NCBI RefSeq assembly: GCF_023278185.1
Contig: NZ_CP066356.1
Span: 6,998,001-7,062,000 of the forward strand
Direction of reading: 5' to 3'
From: Bradyrhizobium elkanii USDA 76
GTDB taxonomy: Bacteria > Pseudomonadota > Alphaproteobacteria > Rhizobiales > Xanthobacteraceae
DNA length: 64,000 nt
In this document: in pieces, positions 8,371 through 17,782 of the stretch
Numbering within the stretch: position 1 is the stretch's first letter
Layout: every line of letters starts with the position of its first letter
Position numbers and translations under genes: made by a program
Notes under the pieces: generated by a model
The model's database searches: none
The model's input: only the letters and a program-made list of their open reading frames with translations
Told to the model about the DNA's origin: nothing

Positions 8371-8997
8371 ATGATCATCGATTTTTTGCTTCGAGAGCAT
8401 CGCAATATTGACCTACTTCTGGTCGCCCTCCAACGTGAATTGGAGATCTTTGAGCATGGGGCCCGTCCTGACTATGAGGTCATTCGCGCGATTATCAGCT
8501 ACTTCGAGGTTTACCCGGAGGTGTACCATCATCCTCAGGAAGATTTGATTTTCTCCAAGCTTAGAACTCGCGATCCGGATGCGGCTGCAATCGTCGGCGA
8601 TCTCGCGCATGAACACCAGGAAGTCATCGACCGCCTGCACCATTTTGCTCAAGCTATCGATGCTATCCTCGCGGATCGTGAAATCCTTCGACAAGACGTC
8701 GGTAACATCGTACGCGACTTTATATTGCGGGAGCGGCACCACATGATGTGGGAAGAGCGAGATTTCTTCCCCGCCGCCGTCAAGGCTCTATCGGCTGAGG
8801 ATTGGACGGAAATCGCTTCCGCCCGCACTGATCATGGGGATCTGCTGTTCAGCGAGACGGCGGAAGCGACTTCCGATGCACTAAGAGCGCATATTCTACA
8901 ATTAGAGCAAGAAGCTGAAGCCGAACGGAGTTCGGTGGCGTTTTCGTCCGCAATGGCCGGCAAGCCGCCAGATGGCGCCAAAGCCGATGGACCGTAA
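8371..8997 (+). CDS. hemerythrin-like di-iron protein
   Basis: A 208-residue cytoplasmic protein with a hemerythrin HHE domain over about residues 1-150. Candidate iron ligands are H10 in REHRNIDLL, the HHPQED motif, HEHQEV and ERHHMMWEERDFFP. The ATG at 8371 has GGAG before it; a longer frame would run back into fixK. Bacterial hemerythrins bind O2, sense oxygen or protect against NO. Its place between fixK and hemN suggests an oxygen or NO function, which is inference. The last 40 residues are acidic and charged. Confidence 0.85.
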   Translation: MIIDFLLREHRNIDLLLVALQRELEIFEHGARPDYEVIRAIISYFEVYPEVYHHPQEDLIFSKLRTRDPDAAAIVGDLAHEHQEVIDRLHHFAQAIDAILADREILRQDVGNIVRDFILRERHHMMWEERDFFPAAVKALSAEDWTEIASARTDHGDLLFSETAEATSDALRAHILQLEQEAEAERSSVAFSSAMAGKPPDGAKADGP

Positions 8998-9414
8998 TTG
9001 ATCACTGACTCTGCACGCCGGGCCGTGCAGGTCATGCTCATCTCATTGAAATGAAGGTGACAGTCCTTCTGGCGCGTACGCCGCGCGCGGCCAGCGCGAC
9101 ATCCGCGCCCGATGATCACTTGCAGCCGGTCCCTTCGCAAACAGCACGGCCGGGGTCCGGCTGGTCCCGTGACGTGAACGTCGCGCGGGCAATTGGCAAT
9201 ACCGCTCGACCAGCGCCCCAGTGATATTACGTAATATGAGTGCCCCTTACGTCCACCGACCGACCGCGATCGATCGTTGCGGCACTGCTGGACCTCTTCT
9301 TGCCCGGAAGAGGGCAGGACCTTCATCGCGATCCAAAGTGCGATGCGTACGTTGCCGGCATGCCCTACCAATCTTGGCTTTAGGGCCGCTATCGCCATCA
9401 ACAACGCGGATATT
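8998..9414 (+). other. intergenic with a 14-bp perfect palindrome
   Basis: About 415 bases without a supported gene. ATATTACGTAATAT at 9224-9237 is a perfect palindrome in AT-rich context, a possible regulator site. The remainder shows no clear feature. Confidence 0.4.
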
Positions 9415-9428
9415 TTGAGCCAGCGCAA
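9415..9428 (+). promoter_or_regulatory. imperfect FixK box before hemN
   Basis: TTGAGCCAGCGCAA matches TTGA-N6-TCAA except for one base in the right half and lies 55 nt before the hemN ATG, the same spacing as the perfect boxes. Confidence 0.5.
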
Positions 9429-9483
9429 AGCCTATCCGCCGCGTGTCCGGTAATCGGTTGGCCAGGGAAGAAAGGCACTCTGA

Positions 9484-10836
9484 ATGCGACCGGACTTGGC
9501 ACAAGCCTACGGGCAGCAACGGCTGCCGCGCTACACCAGCTATCCGACGGCCCCCCATTTCTCAGCTTCGATTTGCGAATCCGACTATCAAATGTGGCTC
9601 AAGTCGTTGGGCGCGCAGCAATCCGCATCGATCTACGTGCACGTGCCGTTTTGTCGACGCACGTGCTGGTATTGTGGCTGCCACACTTCTGTCACGAAGC
9701 GCCAGGAGCCGATCTCGTTCTATGCAGCGGGACTGCGGACCGAAGCTTACCTCGTTGCAGAAACCCTTGGCCGACGGCAACCGATCACTCATATCCACTT
9801 CGGGGGCGGCACCCCGACGATCATGACACCTGAAACGTTCGCTGATCTGGTCGGTTCGTTGCGCCATTCATTCGCGGTCCTGCCTGATGCCGAGATCGCC
9901 GTAGAGATCGATCCACGCATGTTGAGCGAGCCGATGGCCGAGGCTCTTGGCTATTGCGGGGTCAACCGGGCGAGCCTTGGTGTCCAGAGCTTCGATCCAG
10001 TTGTTCAGCAGGGCATCAACCGTCTGCAGAGCTTCGGACAGACCGCGACCTCGGTCGATCGGTTGCGCCGTGCCGGCGTCGAACGTATCAATTTCGACCT
10101 GCTCTATGGCCTGCCCCGGCAGACGGTCGCTTCGTGCCTGGATACCGTCGCCAGATGCCTCGAGCTTCATCCGGACCGGTTTTCGGCCTTTGGCTACGCG
10201 CATATTCCTTCCTTCAAGAAGCATCAACGTCTGATCGATGCGTCCACCCTGCCCGACAGCATTGCGCGCCACGTCCAATCCGAAACGATCACGGAAGCTT
10301 TGGTTGATGCGGGATATGTCCGCGTCGGAATCGATCACTTCGCCCTACCGGACGACAATCTCGCCCTGGCGAGCCAGGAAGGCAGGTTGAGGCGCAATTT
10401 CCAGGGCTACACTGACGATAGCGCGGACACCTTGATTGGTCTGGGCGCCAGCGCCATCGGCCGTATGCAACAGGGCTTTGTCGCGAACGCCGTCCCGACG
10501 AAGGACTACCTCGCTCGCATCAGCGAGGATCGGCTGGCCATCGCAAAGGGCTATTTACTGACTGACGACGATCGCTTCCACGCCGAGATTATCGAACGAA
10601 TCATGTGCGATTTGACAGTCGATCTTTCCGAGACATCCCGTCGTTACGGCCGGGATCCAAGCTTGGCCGTCGTTGATCGTTCTCGCCTCGACGGCCTTAT
10701 CGCCGATGGCGTCGTGGTGATGGATGATAGCCGGCTTTCGATAGCCGGTGGCGCAGAGTTCCTGGCCCGGAGCGTCGCATCGATCTTCGACGCTCACCTT
10801 ACTCGGAGCGGGGCTACACATAGTCTGGCGGTCTAA
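9484..10836 (+). CDS. hemN: oxygen-independent coproporphyrinogen III oxidase
   Basis: A 450-residue radical SAM enzyme that decarboxylates coproporphyrinogen III to protoporphyrinogen IX without oxygen, supplying heme for cbb3 oxidase in low oxygen. The cluster motif is C57-x3-C61-x2-C64 with C66 adjacent (PFCRRTCWYCGC); HIHFGGGTPT, LGVQSFDP and FDLLYGLPRQT are the usual HemN landmarks. The length matches the family. An imperfect FixK box sits 55 nt upstream, and rhizobial hemN genes are known FixK targets. Confidence 0.94.
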   Translation: MRPDLAQAYGQQRLPRYTSYPTAPHFSASICESDYQMWLKSLGAQQSASIYVHVPFCRRTCWYCGCHTSVTKRQEPISFYAAGLRTEAYLVAETLGRRQPITHIHFGGGTPTIMTPETFADLVGSLRHSFAVLPDAEIAVEIDPRMLSEPMAEALGYCGVNRASLGVQSFDPVVQQGINRLQSFGQTATSVDRLRRAGVERINFDLLYGLPRQTVASCLDTVARCLELHPDRFSAFGYAHIPSFKKHQRLIDASTLPDSIARHVQSETITEALVDAGYVRVGIDHFALPDDNLALASQEGRLRRNFQGYTDDSADTLIGLGASAIGRMQQGFVANAVPTKDYLARISEDRLAIAKGYLLTDDDRFHAEIIERIMCDLTVDLSETSRRYGRDPSLAVVDRSRLDGLIADGVVVMDDSRLSIAGGAEFLARSVASIFDAHLTRSGATHSLAV

Positions 10837-11351
10837 ACCAGACGAAGCCGAACCGAGCCGTTTCAGATCCGAGTTCGACATCACCAAACCGGTTTATGCT
10901 CTGGATCGCGAGCAGTCGCGGCGATCAAGAGCACGCTGATCGGCATCCCGTTCGCCGGCTCTTCGTCGAGCCGCACAAGATTTCCAACAGAGGTTGGTAT
11001 AAAAACTTGACTAGACCAATGACTAGCTGAAGCGGGATCAATAGCAAGCCGCAGATTGCATTGGTCACCACGATAAGATCCTTGCTGTGCGCGTTATCGT
11101 ATGGTCCCGTTGATCGAGCCCATCGTTTCCGGCAGAAAAGCGTACCAACGTGCGCTTGGTGCCCGTCCATGATCGCCCGGCACGACCGCCCCACATTTCT
11201 CGGCCCTGCAGAGCGTTGCGAAACTACTCATAAGTGACAAACCTTGGTGTAGATTTCAAATCTAGGCTATATCGGCCGCATACCAGGGCATGATTGAGCT
11301 ACGCTGAGCTTGCGCCTTAACTGGGGTCAGATTTCGGCGGATGTCCCCGCC
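10837..11351 (+). other. intergenic, no supported gene
   Basis: About 515 bases. A minus-strand frame (start near 11194) contains one hydrophobic helix around LIVVTNAICGLLLIP but has no convincing ribosome site; it may be a gene remnant. Confidence 0.35.
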
Positions 11352-11466
11352 GTAATCGAACCATCGGCGCCCTCCTTCCGCCGATGGAAGTCAGCACGTT
11401 GCCTAGCAGCGTCGCTCCTCCCGGACACACTTCCGCCCGGCCGCTAAAGGCGGCCGGGCCTTTTTC
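11352..11466 (+). ncRNA. candidate small RNA, copy A
   Basis: A stretch of about 110 nt ending in a strong intrinsic terminator is similar along its length to another intergenic stretch at 42165-42268. Shared blocks, in order, are CGGC-(A)-GCCCTCC, TAGCAGC-(G/C)-TCG and ACTTCCGCCCGGCC followed by the terminator loop and T run. Copy A contains CTCCTCCC and CCCTCC, C-rich anti-Shine-Dalgarno-like runs as in the alphaproteobacterial CcsR/alpha-r15 type small RNAs. No gene overlaps either copy. The 5' end is not defined. Confidence 0.5.
11436..11465 (+). terminator. intrinsic terminator of candidate RNA A
   Basis: The 9-bp stem CCCGGCCGC / GCGGCCGGG with a 5-nt loop is followed by CCTTTTT. The U tract fits plus-strand transcription only, so it does not serve metE. 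Confidence 0.85.
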
Positions 11467-11548
11467 TGCTCACCAATGCCTCCCACAATTATCGAGCCCG
11501 CAAATCGTTGACAGGCGACCGGCCTTCTCGACGAAAGACCAGACCAGG

Positions 11549-13894
11549 TCAACGGTCGGCTGGAGTGGATGCAGCGCGTAGTTCGCGGGCGGCGGAGACC
11601 ATGTTCACCAGCGCCGGGCGAACCTCCTCCCATTTGCGCGTCTTCAGACCGCAATCCGGATTGATCCAAAGTTGCGAATCCTGCAGCCGCTTTCGAGCCA
11701 AAGCCACGAGCTCTTTCATCTCGCTCGACTCGGGCACGCGCGGAGAATGGATATCGTACACACCCGGCCCGATTTGATTTGGATATTTGTAGTTCCGAAA
11801 CGCGTCGAGCAGCTCCATTTTCGACCGCGAAGTCTCGATCGAGATGACATCCGCGTCCATTGCAGCAATCGCATCGATGATGTCGTTGAATTCCGAGTAG
11901 CACATGTGGGTATGGATCTGGGTTTGATCGGCGACGCCCGATGAGCAGATGCGGAAGCAATCCCCGGCCCACTCGAGATAAGCCGTCCACTCCGATCGGC
12001 GCGGCGGCAATCCTTCGCGCAGCGCAGCCTCGTCGATCTGGATCATGGCTGCACCAGCATTTTCGAGATCGCCGACTTCGTCTCGGATCGCGAGCGCAAT
12101 TTGACGACAGACCTCGGCTCGGGGAATATCATCGCGAACAAACGACCAGTTCAAGATCGTCACTGGTCCGGTCAACATCGCCTTCATCGGCTTCTTGGTT
12201 AGCGATTGCGCGTACCGCCACCACCCCACGGTGATCGGCTTCGGCCGTGAGACATCGCCAAACAAGATCGGCGGCCGGACACAGCGCGAGCCATAGGATT
12301 GTACCCAGCCATTTTTGGTAAATGCGAAGCCGGCGAGTTGTTCGCCGAAGTACTGCACCATGTCATTGCGCTCAAACTCGCCGTGCACAAGCACGTCGAG
12401 GCCAATGTCCTCCTGCCAACGTACGGCACGCGCAGTCTCTTCCTTGAGGAACTCGTCGTATTGTCCGTCGTTCATCGTGCCTCGCGCGTGCGCTGCGCGG
12501 GCATTACGAACCTCTGCAGTCTGCGGAAACGATCCGATCGTCGTTGTCGGAAACGCCGGTAGTTTGAAGCGCTTGCGCTGGATCTCGGCACGGCTGGCAA
12601 ATGGACTGGCGCGCCGGCGCGTGGCCTGGTTGATCGCTCTCATCCGGATGGCGACATCGGCATCTCGGATCTTTGGCGAAGTCCCACGATCGGTGGTGAC
12701 GCGCTCCGACTGCGCAAGAGCGCCAGCAACATCCTGATCGCCTGCAAGAGCGCGCGCCAAGGTCGCAAGCTCGCGAATCTTCTGAACGGAGAATGCTAGC
12801 CAACCCTTGATGTCTGAAGCGAGCTCCGTCTCGAGTTCAACATCGACCGGCACGTGAAGCAGCGAACAGGATGGAGCGATTTGTATGCGATCTTTGCCCA
12901 GCTTCGCGATAGCGGGATCGAGCCGTTGGCGCAGTGCCGACAAATTCGTCCGCCACACATTGCGGCCGTCTATCGCGCCGAGTGACACGACGAGATCACT
13001 TCGCTTGGCGGTAATGATCTGGTCCAATAACGCTGGCGCCCGAACCAGGTCGACGTGCAGCCCGGCGACAGGTAGGCGCAAGGCGGTGGGAAGATTGTCG
13101 CCGAGGCCACCGAAATAGCTGGCGACCATGATCTTGATGGCCGGCCCTTCCTTGGCGAGCCGGTCATAGGCATGTAGCAAGGATTGTCTTGATTCCTCAT
13201 CCAGATCAAGAACCAAGCAGGGCTCGTCGAACTGAACCCAATTTGCCCCGCGTTTGGCCAATTCCTGCAGAACCTCGATATAGACCTGTATCAGGTCATC
13301 CAGGAGTGACAGTGGCTGGAACGCAGGATCAGCACTCTTGCCTAGCTTTAGGAATGTGACCGGGCCGATCAGGACAGGGCGAGTCTGAAAGCCAAGGGCC
13401 TTGGCTTCCTCATACTCGTCGATAGGCTTGCGAGAGGACAGCCTGAAAGTCTGTCCGCGATGAAATTCCGGGACCATGTAATGGTAGTTGGTGTCGAACC
13501 ACTTGGTCATCTCCTGCGCGGGTGCGCCATCGCCGCGAGATCCGTGGCCGCAACTCGCACCCCGGCCGTCGTATTGTGAACCGCGTGCCATGGCGAAATA
13601 CGTCTTGAGGGAAACGGGCTCGGCTTTCGAGGCGTAGACTTCCGGGATGGCGCCGACCATGACACTGGTGTCGAGCACCTGATCGTACAACGAGAAGTCG
13701 TTCGACGGAATCACGGTGACACCGAGGGACTTCTGGCGCGCCCAGTTCGCGGCACGTAGGCCGGCTGCGTCCTCAAGCAACTGCTGTTCACTAATTCTTC
13801 CGGCCCAATAGCCTTCGAGTGCGACTTTGAGCTCGCGTCTTGGACCGATGCGCGGCGTTCCGAGCGTGGCAACCGGAAGGGAGAGAAGAGACAT
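11549..13894 (-). CDS. metE: cobalamin-independent methionine synthase
   Basis: A 781-residue enzyme that transfers the methyl group of methyltetrahydrofolate polyglutamate directly to homocysteine. The N-terminal barrel starts LGTPRIGPRRELKVALE; the C-terminal barrel has the zinc ligands in IHTHMCYSEFND (His and Cys) and NPDCGLKTR (Cys). EMTKWFDTNYHYMVPEF is the characteristic middle motif, preceded by a Gly-rich insertion at about 105-125. I start at 13894 because the preceding 28 codons fall in the leader. A cobalamin riboswitch lies 117 nt upstream, the classical arrangement turning metE off when B12 is available. Confidence 0.95.
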   Translation of the reverse strand: MSLLSLPVATLGTPRIGPRRELKVALEGYWAGRISEQQLLEDAAGLRAANWARQKSLGVTVIPSNDFSLYDQVLDTSVMVGAIPEVYASKAEPVSLKTYFAMARGSQYDGRGASCGHGSRGDGAPAQEMTKWFDTNYHYMVPEFHRGQTFRLSSRKPIDEYEEAKALGFQTRPVLIGPVTFLKLGKSADPAFQPLSLLDDLIQVYIEVLQELAKRGANWVQFDEPCLVLDLDEESRQSLLHAYDRLAKEGPAIKIMVASYFGGLGDNLPTALRLPVAGLHVDLVRAPALLDQIITAKRSDLVVSLGAIDGRNVWRTNLSALRQRLDPAIAKLGKDRIQIAPSCSLLHVPVDVELETELASDIKGWLAFSVQKIRELATLARALAGDQDVAGALAQSERVTTDRGTSPKIRDADVAIRMRAINQATRRRASPFASRAEIQRKRFKLPAFPTTTIGSFPQTAEVRNARAAHARGTMNDGQYDEFLKEETARAVRWQEDIGLDVLVHGEFERNDMVQYFGEQLAGFAFTKNGWVQSYGSRCVRPPILFGDVSRPKPITVGWWRYAQSLTKKPMKAMLTGPVTILNWSFVRDDIPRAEVCRQIALAIRDEVGDLENAGAAMIQIDEAALREGLPPRRSEWTAYLEWAGDCFRICSSGVADQTQIHTHMCYSEFNDIIDAIAAMDADVISIETSRSKMELLDAFRNYKYPNQIGPGVYDIHSPRVPESSEMKELVALARKRLQDSQLWINPDCGLKTRKWEEVRPALVNMVSAARELRAASTPADR

Positions 13895-14010
13895 AGCGCT
13901 AACCCCATGTTGGGGGCAAAGGCCATGGCGGACGCAGGCAGGAGAAGTCGCCCGAGCGACGGCTGCTTGGCGCACCACCGGGACACCCCGCCCGTGGATG
14001 AATATTTTGT

Positions 14011-14190
14011 CGGGGCAGGTCTCCTGGCTCGCGGGTCATTGCCGCCGTCCGGCCTTCCCGAAGCCGCGCGGGCTTCAGTGACTTTGTTGGACAGTGGCTC
14101 ACCGCTCACAGTTGCGGGGGCAGCGCCGGCATTGGCACCGGCTTCCCTCTTAGCTCCGGATCAAACGGAAACCGGAGAACCTCGACGACT
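14011..14190 (-). promoter_or_regulatory. cobalamin riboswitch controlling metE
   Basis: Read on the minus strand, this leader contains the B12-box core: GGGAAGCCGGTGCC, then CGGCGCTGCCCCCGCAACTG, a GAGCCACTG block, GGCTTCGGGAAGG and finally GAGCCAGGAGACCTGCC. The order and spacing match the AdoCbl riboswitch consensus. It ends about 117 nt before metE. Ligand binding should prevent metE expression when cobalamin is present. The outer stem ends are approximate. Confidence 0.93.
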
Positions 14191-14661
14191 TGGATTATCG
14201 GCAAGAGAACTCGGCCGTCAACCTCTCAAATTGGTGCTGCGACCTCTCTTACGCGAATGCTCCTCCGAGGCCACGCTTGATCGCGACGTAGAAGCCATCT
14301 CCAGTCATAGGATATCGGAATGACCATCTCGGAGACGCATTGGCGTCGGGCGGCGGGTCAGATCTGTGCACGAGACGAATGCGCCCAGCACGAAGAAGCT
14401 CACGGCGCCGCGCAAGACGCTTGTCATGCGGCCCGGCTTTTGAACGATTCATCGAGCACGCTTCGATGCGCCCTCCCTTCTCCATTAATAACCATGGATC
14501 AGTGGCGAATACGCGCAAGAGGTATTCGCTTAATCCAGCAGCGTGCTCAGCGGACGTGTCGATGTGCGACCAGCCAATCCTGGTAGGCGTCACGCCGACG
14601 TTTTGGTGATACTGGCCAAAGCAAGCATATTGAATCACCACAACCAAAAGAGACCCTCGCA
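14191..14661. other. no supported gene
   Basis: About 470 bases between the riboswitch and a small membrane gene. Open frames on both strands lack ribosome sites and recognisable motifs. Confidence 0.35.
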
Positions 14662-14808
14662 ATGAAAATGGCTGTTTGGAGCGCCCTCGGCGTCTTTGCT
14701 GCTGCCGTCTTTACTGTCGGTCTGTTCGGCTGGATGGCAAGGCCTTTTATGAGCCGCCCCGTCAGACAGATGCTCTCGGAAGTGTTGAGTAGTTCGAGCC
14801 GAAGCTAG
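14662..14808 (+). CDS. 48-aa single-helix membrane protein
   Basis: MKMAVWSALGVFAAAVFTVG begins a 48-residue protein with one strong membrane helix (about 4-26) and a basic Arg/Ser-rich tail. AAGAGA lies about 10 nt before the ATG. It is too short for default gene finders. No family recognised. Confidence 0.5.
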   Translation: MKMAVWSALGVFAAAVFTVGLFGWMARPFMSRPVRQMLSEVLSSSSRS

Positions 14809-15293
14809 CAAGACCTGAGGCTTCCCTCTTGCCGGTCGACACGGCTGCGTGGAAGCGCAGCTCCTTGAATGTTGACTGCAATGACGAGCAGGTAGACGAC
14901 GGCCCCTAACGTTGCGCGAGCGGAGAATGCCACGTCTCGTCCCCTGCTTGATCCGTGAAGTTCCTTAACATCGATTCCAAATCGCCCGCCGCTGAAGGGC
15001 GGCTCCGCGTTGGTGTAGGCCGCAAAGTGCCAAGCACAACAGGCTGGGGCGCCCTCGACATTCGTAGTAGCGGCAACGCCCCCGGATCACACGGATCGAT
15101 GGCGGCATACCTGCTCCCAATTGTCGTCAAGACTCTGGCAGCGAGGCATTCGCCCGCTGTCGAAGATTCAGTGCGTGACAAGAATCATTCACGGAAGTCG
15201 TGGCGAATAGGCTGAATGGTAACATTAGAACGTGCGTAGGTCGGTAAGTCGACAAAGACAGCACAAATCTGCCGCGAACTGCCGGTTATTGCC
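14809..15293. other. no supported gene
   Basis: About 485 bases with overlapping short frames on both strands around 14906-15215, none with a ribosome site or recognisable family. Confidence 0.35.
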
Positions 15294-15309
15294 TGGCACG
15301 AACAATGCA
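15294..15309 (+). promoter_or_regulatory. candidate sigma-54 (-24/-12) promoter
   Basis: TGGCACGAACAATGCA has GG and GC spaced by 10 nt and a full TGGCACG -24 block; the -12 block is ATGCA instead of TTGCA. No TGT-N10-ACA activator site was found upstream. The next gene downstream starts at 15548, after a long hairpin element. Confidence 0.5.
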
Positions 15310-15381
15310 AGTCCTCATCATGTCCAGGCTTCTCCTCCTGGGCAGGTCCAGCATTGCAAATTGAGGCTTTGGCTGACCACT

Positions 15382-15466
15382 GAAGTTAGCGGCGCGTGAC
15401 ATCGAGGGACGGCGCCTGCTCGCGCGGGACATCGGCAGGCGCCTGCGTCACGTTGCCGCTAACTTC
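15382..15466. repeat. 85-nt imperfect inverted repeat (long hairpin)
   Basis: The left arm GAAGTTAGCGGC pairs with GCCGCTAACTTC; inside, GCGTGAC pairs with GTCACG and GGCGCCTGC with GCAGGCGCC around a short loop. It lacks a U tract, so it is not a standard terminator. It may be a mobile repeat of the REP/MITE kind or an mRNA leader structure for the gene at 15548. Confidence 0.65.
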
Positions 15467-15547
15467 TTGCGATCTGCGCAAAGCACGCTGAGGAAGACGT
15501 GCCGCTTTGGATTGACGTGTGGATGATAACCAGATGAGCCGGAAGCA

Positions 15548-16396
15548 ATGAAGAAAAAGTCTGGAAAGCGCGTGCTTTGGTTCTGTATCGCTCGGTCGCT
15601 GATCTGCCTGGCCGGGCTGGCGGCGACGAGCAACAATGTTCGCGCCAACGACCACACGCTTGTCGAAAGGGTCAAGTCAACGTGGCGAGCGCAAGATGGT
15701 GAGACTATAGAACAAATCATTTCCAAGGTCTCGAAGGTGGCTCACTTTGTGCCTCGATCGTGGGGAGTCGCTGAAGGAATTGACCGAACAGAGTACGTTT
15801 ATTTTTCATGGACCAGGCACCCGGACAACAGATCAGACGAACAGTACGCTATCACTTGGAAGATCGCGACTGACGGGACGATTAAACTTGCATCGACATA
15901 TGCAAAGCCGATTGAATTGGGCTGGCGCGCCTTGGCGCTCTCGTTGATCGCCAGTGAGGTTACAGATGGCGAAAGGGACGCGAATCTTCACTTTCTGCAT
16001 GATCCGGCCAACTTCAACTTCGTGACGACTGCGCAAGGCAAGCTCGGCAATCTTCTGCGGCACGGCCGCTGCCATATCATTGAACCCGTTGTAGTGGATT
16101 ACGTGTCGAAACCCAATGCCAAGCCGACCGAGAAGGGCGATCTGTGGCGCGTTCTGCTTTTGGTGAACTGTAACATCCCAGGCCCCCATTATTTTACCCA
16201 CAACGGCGTCATCACTTTCGAGAAGAGCGAGGGACAAGATTGGGAGCCGCAATCTTCCTTCGCTAAGCGTATCGCGGCCTATCCTCCAGGCTCCTGGTTC
16301 GATCGGATAGAGCCAAGTGAACGGGAAGCAATAGAGAGGGCGCGAAAGGCCTCGGCCAATGGTCACACAAAGCAAGATCGCGGCGCAGCTCCTTGA
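15548..16396 (+). CDS. secreted/periplasmic protein of unknown function
   Basis: A 282-residue protein with a signal peptide (basic MKKKSGKRV, hydrophobic core to about residue 25, likely cleavage after NNVRA near 33). The mature part is mixed alpha/beta with no recognised domain; a WKIATDGTIKLAS segment, CHIIEPVVVDYV and LLLVNCNIPGPHYFTHNGVITFE are its most structured-looking parts, with two mature cysteines that could pair. The tail is charged. It stands alone behind a long hairpin and a possible sigma-54 promoter. Confidence 0.7.
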   Translation: MKKKSGKRVLWFCIARSLICLAGLAATSNNVRANDHTLVERVKSTWRAQDGETIEQIISKVSKVAHFVPRSWGVAEGIDRTEYVYFSWTRHPDNRSDEQYAITWKIATDGTIKLASTYAKPIELGWRALALSLIASEVTDGERDANLHFLHDPANFNFVTTAQGKLGNLLRHGRCHIIEPVVVDYVSKPNAKPTEKGDLWRVLLLVNCNIPGPHYFTHNGVITFEKSEGQDWEPQSSFAKRIAAYPPGSWFDRIEPSEREAIERARKASANGHTKQDRGAAP

Positions 16397-17543
16397 CGCT
16401 GAGCGCCTCGGAGTAGCAGCAAAGCACACGCGTTCGGAAGCGCTGACTTGTCCTGTAACGTTTTTGCGACAAACCGCCAGCCTCTCGCAGCTCGTCATAG
16501 GGCAGTACCGTTGCTCTCGGCCCATTCCGCGAAGCAAGCGATGCCTTGACCAGGCGCGCACGTGCCAGCTTACGAGAGCCGGTTAGCCCTCCCCGCTCAC
16601 ATGCAGCGAGCGGACGCCAATCTGCGACGCGGCCAGCTCTAGATCCATTCTTCGGGGGAGTTGGCCTAGCGATGCTTGCGGCCCCTGCTCTGACCAGGCG
16701 TGCGCGCAGCGCATCGCTTCAACGGACAATGGCACCCGCAGGAGCGTGACGCCGAAGGCGGCACGCGGGAGCGAGTGCAGCGACGAGACCGGTTAAAAGG
16801 GTACCCGGGAACGGGGCAGTGATAGCGACGCCGGCATACCTCATGGCGGCGGGCCCTTTCCCGAGTACCCCCGGCGAGGAGTTCTGCAGCCATGCTGCGT
16901 CGGATCGACTGCAGAATTGGGACGGAAGATCTAGATTTCCTCACGCGGATCGTTTGCGCGTCGTAAATCCTGATCTGAAGCATGCTTCTTTCGCTCTTCC
17001 CCACCCGCCGGGCGCCGTCTCTCGTTACAAATTCGGCTTTGAGTCGGCCGTCCGCTTCAAGCCTGTAACAAGAGCTCGGCAGTTCACGGCTGCCCACTGC
17101 GCCCCTGGATCGCGATGGCCTTCCGAAGGTCGGACGCCTTCTCCGCGCCGACGGAGCGCTCGATGTTGTCAAATTCGCTAAGCCTGGATCGCTCTGCCTT
17201 TCGCCGGCGTACCCGATCGTCTGACCACAAAGTTCGCGCAGCTGAGCCACTCGCTATCGTGCGGAGGCGCCGCCTGGTCCCTATGCATCAAGACTTTTGA
17301 AGACCGGGCTGACCGCATAGATCGGACCGAACACGGCCTGCAGTCCTTCGGTGCCAGATCCCGATTTAGGCCCGACCGCAGAGCTCGTCGTTGCTGCATG
17401 AAACCGGACCTGCAAATTGGTGGCTCGTCTCTCTCGCGACCCATTTTGCGACAAATATAATTGTAATATCAATTAGAGCGTGGAAACGCGCCCTTGCTAA
17501 GGTACCTAAGTATGGACACCTATATACCTGAGCAGAGGTACCC
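16397..17543. other. about 1.1 kb without a supported gene
   Basis: Several short frames occur on both strands but none has a ribosome site or recognisable motif; codon structure looks eroded. Near the end, AGGTACC occurs at 17500 and again at 17536 just before vapB and may form its operator. Confidence 0.4.
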
Positions 17544-17738
17544 ATGGCCTACAACATTAAAGACCGCGACACTGACCGGATCATTCGTGAACTTGCCACC
17601 CTCAAAGGCAAGCCGATCCTCGATTGCATTCGCGAGGCTTGCGAACATGAAATTCAGCGTGAACGCCTAAAGACGCCGCTCTGGGAGGTGCAACCGCTGC
17701 TCGACCGCATCGCACCCGCGCTCCCAAAACCGGCCTGA
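17544..17738 (+). CDS. vapB: VapB-type antitoxin
   Basis: A 64-residue protein beginning MAYNIKDRDTDRIIRELATLKGK, typical of the PSK/VapB transcription-factor-like antitoxins: a ribbon-helix-type N terminus followed by a toxin-wrapping tail ending LLDRIAPALPKPA. It should bind its own promoter and neutralise VapC. The partner toxin 44 nt downstream is broken, so it is probably an orphan antitoxin. The gene itself looks intact. Confidence 0.8.
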   Translation: MAYNIKDRDTDRIIRELATLKGKPILDCIREACEHEIQRERLKTPLWEVQPLLDRIAPALPKPA

Positions 17739-17782
17739 CCGCCGATAAGGCATTTTTTCGACGATCTGTCCGGTGATGCCTG

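Noticed and set aside
11328..11345. GTCAGATTTCGGCGGATG as a tts box
   Set aside because: One base short in the spacer, no GCTA at the right distance and no effector-like gene downstream.
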